Source: Bacteroidota bacterium
GTDB taxonomy: Bacteria; Bacteroidota; Ignavibacteria; Ignavibacteriales; Melioribacteraceae
NCBI GenBank assembly: GCA_023453125.1
Contig: JAEXUB010000081.1
Coordinates: forward strand, 1 to 5,296
Length of the DNA stretch: 5,296 bases
Direction: 5' to 3'
The notes beneath the pieces were generated by a model, which saw only the letters and a program-made list of their open reading frames with translations, ran no database searches and was not told where the DNA came from. Position numbers and translations under genes: made by a program. Of the stretch, positions 1 through 5,296 are shown in pieces (the stretch's first letter is position 1; each line of letters opens with the position of its first letter).

Positions 1-48
1 GCGAATCTTTTTATGAAATTATTTTGAATATTTTCACCTAAATTTAAT

Positions 49-77
49 TTGATATAAGTTTACTCAAAACTTATATT
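49..77 (+). promoter_or_regulatory. Putative sigma70-like promoter of the first T9SS cargo gene
   Basis: TTGATA (49-54) matches the -35 consensus TTGACA at five of six positions. TATATT (72-77) matches the -10 consensus TATAAT at five of six. The spacer is exactly 17 bases. Transcription would begin near 84, giving a leader of about 20 bases that holds the ribosome binding site GAGGG (97-101) four bases before the ATG at 106. An alternative is the Bacteroidota-type -33/-7 pair TTTG (23-26) and TTAATTTG (44-51), which is a poorer fit in spacing and sequence. No start-site data exist here; this is pattern matching in AT-rich DNA. Confidence 0.5.
52..76. repeat. Perfect 10-bp inverted repeat inside the promoter (possible operator)
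   Basis: ATATAAGTTT (52-61) and AAACTTATAT (67-76) are exact reverse complements separated by five bases (ACTCA). The arms start within the putative -35 and end within the putative -10, so a dimeric regulator bound here would cover the polymerase site. As RNA it could only be transcribed from an upstream promoter, and it lacks a following T run, so a terminator for a gene to the left is less likely. Confidence 0.55.
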
Positions 78-105
78 GTAATGCAAAAAACAAAAAGAGG
101 GAAAG

Positions 106-1134
106 ATGAAAAAAGTATTACTATCTGTTGTATTATTTCTTGCTGTATATTCAACATCAATTGCTCAGCAGACCTTTCTATCGGAAGAGTTTAATTATAC
201 TGCAGGAGCTGCACTTCTAAGTTCAGGTTGGACAATAAGCGGCTCATCAACAACTAATCCGTTTACAATTACATCACCTGGTTTAACTTTTACTGGTGTT
301 CAATCAATAGGTAATGCATTGACTTTTGCCGATAATGGACAGGATGCTTTTAAGACATTTACGTCTCAGACTACAGGAAGTGTTTATTTAACATTTTTGA
401 TGAAAGTTATGACAACTGGTACAGGTGATTATTTTATAGCAATGTCGCCAGCAACCACTCAGACTAATTATTATGCCAGAGTTCATGTTAAAACTAATGG
501 AACCGGTTATTCAATTGGTATTAGTAAAAGCAATGAAGTTTCGGGCGGTGCCTCTTACGGTACAACTGTTTTAGCTTTTAATACAACTTATTTGTTTGTA
601 GTCAAATATGTATTCAATACAGGGACTACTGATGATGATTTAATTTCTGTTTATGTATTCCCAAGTACAGTTCCATCAACTGAGCCTTCAACTGCTGAAA
701 TTCTTAACTATGCAAATGCTTCAAAAACAGATGCAACAGACCTTGGAAGTGTTACTGTCAGACAGGGAACTGCAGGCGCAGCCCCTACCTTAGTTATTGA
801 CGCTATTAGAGTTACAAATAGCTGGAGCCGTTTAACAGTTGGTATTGAAAAAGAAGCCAATTTAATTCCAAATACCTATTCACTCGACCAGAATTATCCT
901 AATCCTTTCAACCCTTCTACACAGATATCTTTCTCTGTGCCTGAAACCGGATTCTATAATCTTAAAGTATATGATATTCTCGGAAAGGAAGTTGCCACAC
1001 TTGTAAATGAAGAATTGAGTGCAGGCAAATATAGAGTTGATTTCAACGCATCAAATCTTGCAAGCGGAACCTACATATATTCCCTCAAAGGAAATAATGT
1101 AAACCTATCCCACAAGATGTTATTGGTAAAATAA
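106..1134 (+). CDS. Secreted beta-rich T9SS cargo protein, function unknown
   Basis: This encodes a 342-residue exported protein. Residues 1-20 are a classical signal peptide: Lys-Lys, a hydrophobic core, then S-I-A before the likely cut at A20/Q21. Residues about 21-240 are rich in Thr, Ser, Gly and aromatic residues in alternating beta-strand patterns. This region ends in D-A-I-R-V-T-N-S-W, a closing often seen after concanavalin/laminin-G-like sandwich domains of Bacteroidota surface proteins, so a carbohydrate- or surface-binding sandwich is plausible but unproven. Residues 258-342 are a T9SS type A sorting domain, with the core motif at 262-272, V-Y-D-I-L-G-K-E-V-A-T-L-V further on, and K-M-L-L-V-K at the end. 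T9SS would move it across the outer membrane for release or surface attachment. No catalytic motif is visible. The start is supported by GAGGG four bases upstream and by the signal peptide. It appears monocistronic, with its own promoter and hairpin. Its base composition looks more AT-rich than the next gene. Confidence 0.9.
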   Translation: MKKVLLSVVLFLAVYSTSIAQQTFLSEEFNYTAGAALLSSGWTISGSSTTNPFTITSPGLTFTGVQSIGNALTFADNGQDAFKTFTSQTTGSVYLTFLMKVMTTGTGDYFIAMSPATTQTNYYARVHVKTNGTGYSIGISKSNEVSGGASYGTTVLAFNTTYLFVVKYVFNTGTTDDDLISVYVFPSTVPSTEPSTAEILNYANASKTDATDLGSVTVRQGTAGAAPTLVIDAIRVTNSWSRLTVGIEKEANLIPNTYSLDQNYPNPFNPSTQISFSVPETGFYNLKVYDILGKEVATLVNEELSAGKYRVDFNASNLASGTYIYSLKGNNVNLSHKMLLVK

Positions 1135-1142
1135 GGTTTTTA

Positions 1143-1168
1143 TAAGGGGCGGTTTATACCGCCCCTTA
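1143..1168 (+). terminator. Hairpin terminator after the first cargo gene
   Basis: An 11-bp perfect stem (1143-1153 with 1158-1168, core GGGGCGG/CCGCCCC) closes a four-base TTAT loop, nine bases after the TAA stop. The downstream tract (ACTTTAATATT) is T-rich but interrupted, so release may be weaker than at the next terminator. The symmetric stem and flanking A/T could also stop transcription from the other side. Confidence 0.75.
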
Positions 1169-1271
1169 ACTTTAATATTCTGATTTCATACCATATAAAA
1201 ATCCAATTTAAATCCGATAATAAGTGACGGGCTTTCTGCCCTTTGTGATATTATTTTTGTAAAGGAAGACT
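1169..1271 (+). promoter_or_regulatory. Leader region of the secreted nuclease gene
   Basis: This 103-base AT-rich gap must hold the nuclease gene promoter if the preceding hairpin terminates. GATAAT (1216-1221) is a five-of-six match to a -10 box, but no convincing -35 lies 16-18 bases upstream. Between it and the start are a small GGGC/GCCC hairpin (1229-1232 with 1238-1241) and the ribosome binding site AAAGGAAG (1261-1268). CCTTT (1240-1244) is complementary to AAAGG (1261-1265) within that site, so an alternative fold could mask it. The helices are short and this may be chance. Confidence 0.3.
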
Positions 1272-3689
1272 ATGAAAAAATTATTGATGTTCATTCTAAT
1301 TCCGTTTATTGTGAGTTATGCCCAGATAAATATATCTGTCGGCTCAAATGTAAGTGAAAATTTTAACAGCCTTGGCACAACTGCCACAGCCGCAATGCCC
1401 TCGAATTGGAAAGTGGATAAAAATGGAGGGTCTGTAAGGACACTTGGTACTTATTCAGCCGCTTTATCAAATACGGAAAAGCTCGGCGGGGAAAATTTGA
1501 GCTCTTCGGCAAGCAACGGTATTTATAATTTTGGTTTAGGGGTAGATAATTCCGCAACAGACCGTGCAGTTGGTGGACATTCTTCTTCATCGGCTTCAAA
1601 GAGTGTTAACATCTATGCCTATTTCAACAATAGCGGTGCTCAGAGCATTAAGAGAGTTGACGTTTCTTATGATGTCTTTAGGTTCCGTAATGGGAACAAT
1701 GCAGCTGGTTTTTCAATTCAGCTCTATTATTCAACAGACGGAATAACCTGGACAGCTGCAGGGGCAAATTTCATCACCAGTTTCACTCCAAATGGAGACA
1801 ATTTAGGAGGAGCGCCGGTACCGCTTGAAACGAAAAATGTTCTTAATCAGAGAATTGCAGGATTAAATATTCCCGCCGGCGGAAATTTCTATCTTGCCTG
1901 GAATTATTCTGTTACATCGGGTACAACAACTTCAAATGCACAGGCTCTTGGAATTGACAATTTTGTAATGAACAATATAAGTGACCAGGAAGGAGAAACC
2001 GCTCCCGATGCCCCTGTAGCGGCCGCAGCTACAAATATTACTCCGGTCTCTTTTACCGCAAACTGGAGTTCGGCTGTAGGAGCCTCAAGCTATATTCTGG
2101 ACGTAAGCACAGCCTCATCATTTGCCGAGGGTACATTCGTAACCGGTTTTAACGCCAAGAACACAGGCAATGCAACAAGCTATTCAGTTACGGGGCTAAC
2201 CCAGAAGACTAATTACTATTATAGAGTTAGAGCCTCAAATACAGGGGGAGAGAGCCCTAATTCCTCTACAATTACGGTACGTACAGATTCTCTGGTAACA
2301 CGAATACAGTTCACCAAAAAAGCAGATGCTGTTTCGAGAAGTGCGGGTTCTTATCAGGCGGTGCTTTCAATAACTAATCCCGATAACAGCAATCCTACAA
2401 CGTGCGTTGTAAGCCTTGTAAGCGATTCGAGCTATGCAAATATCGGAACCCTTACAGGATTCAATTCTGCAGTTGTTACTTTCCCTGCGGGCAGTAGTGC
2501 AAATCAGACTATAAACATACCTCTTCTCGGCCCAGCGGTTTCGGAGCGCTCAAGAAAGGCATATATTAAAATTCACTCGGTTCAGGGGGGTATGAATGCG
2601 GCTTCGGCTCCCGGTTCTCAATCCTATTTTTACCTTACAATTATGAGTCCCCGCAGCGACAGTTATTACAGCACAATAAGCGCTTCTCTGGAAGGTTCTG
2701 CATTAAAAAATGCTCTTTATAACCTGATAAAAGGGCATACAAAATATCCTTATACAGATAATTCTACTGATTTATGGGATATCCTTTCGGATGCAGATGA
2801 AGATCCGAATAATCCGGATAATGTAATTGGAGTTTATTCAGGATTTTCAATTTATAAATATCCTTCAATCACACAGTCGGGCACTTCATATAATTGGAAC
2901 AGGGAACACGTATGGGCAAAGTCGCACGGGAATTTCGGTACCGATATTGGAGCAGGAACAGATGCTCATCATTTGAGAGCCGAGAATGCCAATGTTAATT
3001 CGATAAAGAATAATCTCGATTTTGATATGGGGGGGAATCTTCTCCCCGGCACAACAAACTGCTATTATGATAACGATTCTTTTGAGCCCCGCAATGAAGT
3101 TAAAGGGGATGTGGCGAGAATGATTTTTTATATGGCTACCAGGTATCAGGGAGAAAACGGGGAGCCATTCCTAGCGGTTCTTGATGCTGTTAATACATCT
3201 CCGGCAGGCGAGCCGTACCACGGCAAGTTATCTACTCTTCTGCAGTGGAATGCACAGGACCTTCCCGATGCTTACGAGATAAACAGGAATAATATCATTT
3301 ATTCCTACCAGAATAACAGGAATCCTTATATAGACCATCCCGAATATGTTTATAAAATCTGGGGCGGCCCCGTTGTAGGAATTGAGGATAAGGAATTACG
3401 CAATATCGATACCGAGTATAAATTAAACCAGAACTATCCTAATCCATTTAATCCGACAACATCAATAAGCTACGTTCTGCCGGCAGAATCGTATGTAACT
3501 TTAAGCATTTATAATGCAATCGGGCAGAAAATTGAGACTTTATACAATGGGCGCTCCGGTGCGGGAATGCATACTCTTAACTGGAACGCTCGCAATTATT
3601 CATCGGGCATTTATTATTATTCCATCAATGCAGTATCGGGCAATTCCTCAGTATCCCATTCAGCCAAAAAGATGGTGCTTGTAAAGTAA
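1272..3689 (+). CDS. Secreted multidomain endonuclease I-family nuclease with FN3 and T9SS sorting domain
   Basis: This 805-residue exported protein is predicted to cut extracellular nucleic acid. Domains in order: signal peptide 1-17 (cut at S-Y-A/Q18); a beta-rich region about 20-235 containing F-N-S-L-G-T and P-S-N-W, a pattern seen in the N-terminal part of other Bacteroidota exported proteins; fibronectin type III 244-338 with conserved W, Y-x-L-D-V and Y-Y-Y-R-V-R-A; a second, unassigned beta region about 341-458; an endonuclease I domain (EndA/NucM/Vvn family) about 461-700; and a T9SS type A sorting domain 716-805. Active-site features are visible: N543-R-E-H546-V-W matches the family Glu metal ligand and His general base, D564-A-H-H-L-R follows, then V-N-S-I-K-N-N (575-581) with the expected metal-binding Asn, G-D-V-A-R with F-Y-M, and N-R-N-P-Y-I-D-H-P-E near the end. 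Family members are Mg-dependent, non-specific DNA/RNA nucleases, and many are only 200-300 residues, so this one is greatly extended. Likely roles are phosphate or nucleotide scavenging, or biofilm DNA turnover. No immunity protein is adjacent. The start is supported by AAAGGAAG and by the signal peptide. Confidence 0.93.
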   Translation: MKKLLMFILIPFIVSYAQINISVGSNVSENFNSLGTTATAAMPSNWKVDKNGGSVRTLGTYSAALSNTEKLGGENLSSSASNGIYNFGLGVDNSATDRAVGGHSSSSASKSVNIYAYFNNSGAQSIKRVDVSYDVFRFRNGNNAAGFSIQLYYSTDGITWTAAGANFITSFTPNGDNLGGAPVPLETKNVLNQRIAGLNIPAGGNFYLAWNYSVTSGTTTSNAQALGIDNFVMNNISDQEGETAPDAPVAAAATNITPVSFTANWSSAVGASSYILDVSTASSFAEGTFVTGFNAKNTGNATSYSVTGLTQKTNYYYRVRASNTGGESPNSSTITVRTDSLVTRIQFTKKADAVSRSAGSYQAVLSITNPDNSNPTTCVVSLVSDSSYANIGTLTGFNSAVVTFPAGSSANQTINIPLLGPAVSERSRKAYIKIHSVQGGMNAASAPGSQSYFYLTIMSPRSDSYYSTISASLEGSALKNALYNLIKGHTKYPYTDNSTDLWDILSDADEDPNNPDNVIGVYSGFSIYKYPSITQSGTSYNWNREHVWAKSHGNFGTDIGAGTDAHHLRAENANVNSIKNNLDFDMGGNLLPGTTNCYYDNDSFEPRNEVKGDVARMIFYMATRYQGENGEPFLAVLDAVNTSPAGEPYHGKLSTLLQWNAQDLPDAYEINRNNIIYSYQNNRNPYIDHPEYVYKIWGGPVVGIEDKELRNIDTEYKLNQNYPNPFNPTTSISYVLPAESYVTLSIYNAIGQKIETLYNGRSGAGMHTLNWNARNYSSGIYYYSINAVSGNSSVSHSAKKMVLVK

Positions 3690-3698
3690 ATTTAGTAA

Positions 3699-3731
3699 GG
3701 CTTCCCCGCATCGGGCGGGGAAGCCCTTTTT
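3699..3731 (+). terminator. Strong intrinsic terminator after the nuclease gene
   Basis: A perfect 11-bp GC-rich stem (3699-3709 with 3715-3725, GGCTTCCCCGC against its complement) closes a five-base loop. It is followed by C and five T residues (3727-3731). It lies nine bases beyond the nuclease stop codon. It should end the nuclease transcript and separate it from the EthD-family gene. Confidence 0.9.
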
Positions 3732-3803
3732 CCTTATAAAAACCGCTTTTCATTTATTAATTCCTTTTCATAAGTTTAGCCATAACAAAATACCGGAAAG
3801 AAC

Positions 3804-4106
3804 ATGATTAATGTAATGATACTTTATCCCCGCACTGAGGGAAAGAATTTTGATTTTGAGTATTACCGTGAAAAGCATATCCCTTTTATTAAAGAGACCT
3901 TAAAACCGTTAAAGGTTGTAATTGAAAAGGGTTCAAAAGGGATGGGAATGGAATCTCCCTATTTAGCCGTTACACATCTTACATTTGAATCGATACAGCA
4001 TCTTGCGGGTAAATATTTTTTTGCGGCTCACGATTTAACAGAAGACCAGGATAAGTTCACAAATATAAAACCTGTCTATCAGGTAGGGGAAATTGAGGAA
4101 GCCTAG
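3804..4106 (+). CDS. EthD-family small protein
   Basis: This encodes a 100-residue protein with no signal peptide or membrane segment, so it is probably cytoplasmic. It spans a single EthD domain (dimeric alpha/beta barrel superfamily) at the family's usual length. Visible family features are the opening strand V-M-I-L-Y-P-R, then F-D-F-E-Y-Y-R-E-K-H-I-P at about residues 16-27 (the conserved F-D-x-x-Y-Y-x-x-x-H-x-P signature), the G-S-K-G-M turn, T-F-E-S in mid-protein, and a C-terminal strand around Y-Q-V-G-E-I. The family is named for EthD, needed for ethyl tert-butyl ether breakdown in an actinobacterium. Most members have no known reaction, and nothing here suggests ether degradation: no cytochrome P450, ferredoxin or reductase is nearby. 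Such folds usually work as small dimeric enzymes or binding proteins. GGAAAG (3795-3800) precedes the ATG. The gene stands alone between a terminator and a convergent gene. Confidence 0.88.
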   Translation: MINVMILYPRTEGKNFDFEYYREKHIPFIKETLKPLKVVIEKGSKGMGMESPYLAVTHLTFESIQHLAGKYFFAAHDLTEDQDKFTNIKPVYQVGEIEEA

Positions 4107-4113
4107 GGCTTCC
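4097..4113. terminator. Possible bidirectional terminator hairpin at the convergent gene ends
   Basis: GGAAGCC (4097-4103) and GGCTTCC (4107-4113) form a 7-bp stem whose three-base loop is the TAG stop codon of the EthD-family gene. The lipoprotein gene ends only 17 bases further on in the opposite direction, so one symmetric hairpin could serve both. Neither side has a clean T run; on the plus strand the tract is ATTTATAATTATCTC before five T. A competing 6-bp pairing, GGGGAA (4086-4091) with TTCCCC (4110-4115), is also possible. Confidence 0.45.
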
Positions 4114-4123
4114 CCATTTATAA

Positions 4124-4522
4124 TTATCTCTTTTTAACTTCTTCCTTAGGAAGGGGAACCAGCTGGGCTTCAATAGCATCCGGAAGAAGAGTATTCATTG
4201 AACCGGTAAGATAATCGATTGCCATTCCGGGTATAAGGCCGTTAAGAATATTTCCCCAGAACCAGAATGAAATTTTTGTGGTAATTTGTGTCTCATAAGC
4301 CTGATATCCCTCAAGCTCGAATTTAACCGAATGGTCCTTCTTTCTTTCCAGATTAACTGTCTGCGGTGTATTTCCGAATTTTTTATTATCAATTGTAATT
4401 TTAGCACCGGGGGGAACCGATTTTATTTCAACATCCTGTGTTGTTGTGTTAAGAATGGTGGCGCATCCGCCGAATATGCCCGAAATCCCCATTAAAATCA
4501 GAAAAATAACAGCTTTTTTCAT
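4124..4522 (-). CDS. PEGA-domain lipoprotein
   Basis: This encodes a 132-residue envelope lipoprotein. Residues 1-19 are a lipoprotein signal peptide (Lys-Lys, hydrophobic core), with the lipobox F-G-G-C and lipidated Cys20; the +2 residue is Ala, not the Asp that retains lipoproteins in the inner membrane of enterobacteria. Residues about 31-76 are a PEGA domain: V-E-I-K-S-V-P-P-G-A-K-I-T-I-D, G-N-T-P, then H-S-V-K-F-E-L-E-G-Y. A conserved-looking tail follows, with an aromatic and hydrophobic stretch (F-W-F-W-G-N-I-L-N-G-L-I-P-G, about 86-100) and D-Y-L-T-G-S-M near 103-109, a pattern typical of short PEGA lipoproteins. PEGA domains are small beta-folds tied to surface-layer or peptidoglycan-associated proteins, and no enzymatic role is known. 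A tightly spaced ribosome binding site (GGAA, complement of 4531-4534, eight bases before the ATG) supports this start. The gene is convergent with the EthD gene and divergent from the gene at the right edge. Confidence 0.9.
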   Translation of the reverse strand: MKKAVIFLILMGISGIFGGCATILNTTTQDVEIKSVPPGAKITIDNKKFGNTPQTVNLERKKDHSVKFELEGYQAYETQITTKISFWFWGNILNGLIPGMAIDYLTGSMNTLLPDAIEAQLVPLPKEEVKKR

Positions 4523-4661
4523 TTTCTTATTTCCTTTTCCATTTCATACATATAGAATCGAAAATTTTTGTCCGGATTTTAGATTAATTAGGCTGATTTT
4601 CTAAAAATTCAACATTGTCCCTTTTTTTACGATAATTAAGTACAAGGAAGGAATTTTAGAC
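4523..4661. promoter_or_regulatory. Divergent intergenic region between the lipoprotein gene and the right-edge gene
   Basis: This 139-base, strongly AT-rich gap must contain start signals for two genes pointing apart. On the plus strand GATAAT (4631-4636) matches a -10 box at five of six positions, with TTCAAC (4608-4613) 17 bases upstream. That promoter would place the start site almost at the ribosome binding site, so it is doubtful. No convincing minus-strand promoter was found. CTAAAAATTC (4601-4610) and GAATTTTAG (4651-4659) form an imperfect inverted repeat one base out of register, flanking the plus-strand candidate. Confidence 0.35.
4645..4652 (+). promoter_or_regulatory. Ribosome binding site fixing the start of the right-edge gene
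   Basis: AGGAAGGA at 4645-4652 is a strong Shine-Dalgarno-like purine run nine bases before the ATG at 4662. The reading frame is open upstream only to the TAA at 4602-4604 and contains no other ATG, so this site and the ATG at 4662 together define the start. Confidence 0.75.
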
Positions 4662-5296
4662 ATGGAAGTCGCGCCTCTTACATCAAAGCCTCTTTTTGCC
4701 CCCTCTTCAGTCAGGAAGAAAGAGGAAGGCGAATTAAAAAAAGGGGATTCCTTTTCTTCTGCCTCAATATCTTTATCAAGAGAACTAAACAATTACGGAA
4801 TTGATTTACCCAACGCCCGAATTGAATTCAATAATGCGAATAACAGTTATAATTTTTCCTTTACCGGAAAAACAGAACTCACATATTCTCTTAATGGCTT
4901 CACCTCGTCAGATTTCAGCGAAGGGAATGTGAATCTTACTTTTACCTTCAATGCCAGGACCGGAAGCGGGGCAAATGAAGTGCTAAAGAAGTACAGTGCC
5001 GATTTACAGATATCCTTTAAGTCGCTTCACTCCTATTCAGAGACAAAAAAAGAAAAGAAAGAAGAAGTATTGGATTTTCTGATGCGCATTGTAAGAGAGG
5101 TAATGACCAAGATAAACCGGGAGGGGAAAGATATTTCTGCCGTTGTCTTAGCCCCGGAGGATTTGAAGGAACTGTCGCAGATTGGAGACGGCAAGGTAAG
5201 AAAACTTCTCTTAAATCTGATTGAAATGATTAGAATGGTTATTGAGGCCAAAAAATTCTCTGCCAAAAACCCAAAAGCCGAACCGGAAATATATAC
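4662..5296 (+). CDS. Unrecognised protein, beta-rich front and charged helical back (3' end cut by window)
   Basis: The frame is open from the ATG at 4662 to the window edge: 211 complete codons, no stop reached. I do not recognise the family. There is no signal peptide, lipobox or membrane segment, so the product is probably cytoplasmic. Residues about 1-30 are polar and probably flexible (K-K-E-E-G-E-L-K-K). Residues about 30-125 alternate polar and hydrophobic residues and are rich in Ser, Asn, Phe and Thr, as in a beta-sandwich or sheet (for example S-Y-N-F-S-F-T-G and V-N-L-T-F-T-F-N). A Lys/Glu cluster at 129-135 leads into a probable amphipathic helix (V-L-D-F-L-M-R-I-V-R-E-V-M, about 136-148), then A-P-E-D-L-K-E-L and a second probable helix (V-R-K-L-L-L-N-L-I-E-M-I-R-M-V-I-E). 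Minus-strand open frames across this stretch (4601-4792, 5033-5266) lack protein-like composition and are shadows. The strong ribosome binding site, long open frame and structured composition support a real gene; its role is open. Confidence 0.8.
   Translation, partial: MEVAPLTSKPLFAPSSVRKKEEGELKKGDSFSSASISLSRELNNYGIDLPNARIEFNNANNSYNFSFTGKTELTYSLNGFTSSDFSEGNVNLTFTFNARTGSGANEVLKKYSADLQISFKSLHSYSETKKEKKEEVLDFLMRIVREVMTKINREGKDISAVVLAPEDLKELSQIGDGKVRKLLLNLIEMIRMVIEAKKFSAKNPKAEPEIY

Noticed and set aside
81..105. ATG at 81 as an alternative or leader-peptide start
   Set aside because: It is out of frame with the cargo gene, lacks a ribosome binding site, and reads into a Cys-rich shadow of the signal peptide.
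1363..1599. Minus-strand open frame of 78 codons inside the nuclease gene
   Set aside because: It is fully antisense to a convincing coding region, with no ribosome binding site or recognisable domain.
1564..1746. Plus-strand open frame of 60 codons in another frame of the nuclease gene
   Set aside because: It overlaps the real gene entirely and shows no protein family features.
3732..3803. Promoter for the EthD-family gene (TTTTCA 3747-3752, CATAAG 3769-3774)
   Set aside because: Both boxes match at only four of six with a 16-base spacer, no better than expected in such AT-rich DNA. A promoter is expected here but could not be placed.
4195..4495. Open frames overlapping the PEGA lipoprotein gene (minus 4195-4407, plus 4286-4495)
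   Set aside because: The lipoprotein frame has a lipobox and PEGA motifs; the others are out-of-frame or antisense shadows.
4601..5266. Minus-strand open frames 4601-4792 and 5033-5266
   Set aside because: Both are antisense to the longer plus-strand gene starting at 4662, which has the better ribosome binding site and protein-like composition.
1..5296. CRISPR array, tRNA, rRNA, insertion sequence or toxin-immunity cassette
   Set aside because: No regularly spaced repeats, cloverleaf, transposase motif or terminal repeats were seen. The nuclease carries a signal peptide and T9SS tail but has no neighbouring immunity-like gene, so it does not look like a polymorphic toxin.

Overview
The window most likely comes from a member of the Bacteroidota/Chlorobi superphylum, with the Ignavibacteria lineage the best guess. 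The evidence is two predicted exported proteins that end in a type A type IX secretion (T9SS) sorting domain. Both carry the signature core Q-N-Y-P-N-P-F-N-P-(S/T)-T and end in K-M-(L/V)-L-V-K, a form typical of Ignavibacteria-like genomes. The DNA is AT-rich, and Shine-Dalgarno-like sequences stand before all five genes.

Layout: (1) 1-105 is a leader with a good sigma70-like promoter overlapped by a perfect 10-bp inverted repeat. (2) 106-1134 encodes a secreted beta-rich T9SS cargo protein of unknown function, closed by a GC-rich hairpin. (3) 1272-3689 encodes a large secreted multidomain nuclease: signal peptide, N-terminal beta region, fibronectin III, second beta region, endonuclease I domain, T9SS tail. 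A strong intrinsic terminator follows it. (4) 3804-4106 encodes a small EthD-family protein. (5) 4124-4522 on the minus strand encodes a PEGA-domain lipoprotein, convergent with the EthD gene. (6) From 4662 to the right edge runs an incomplete plus-strand gene with a beta-rich front and a charged helical back. It is unrecognised and divergent from the lipoprotein gene.

The genes look mostly monocistronic. Hairpins follow the first three genes, and the last two are divergently transcribed. Four of the five proteins have no assignable pathway. The common thread is the cell envelope and exterior: two T9SS-exported proteins, one able to cut extracellular nucleic acid, and one lipoprotein. The EthD protein and the last gene lack export signals and are probably cytoplasmic. 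I see no tRNA, rRNA, CRISPR array, insertion sequence or recognisable defence cassette. The parts most worth a second look are the fused exported nuclease, the operator-like promoter of the first gene, and the cut-off gene at the right edge.
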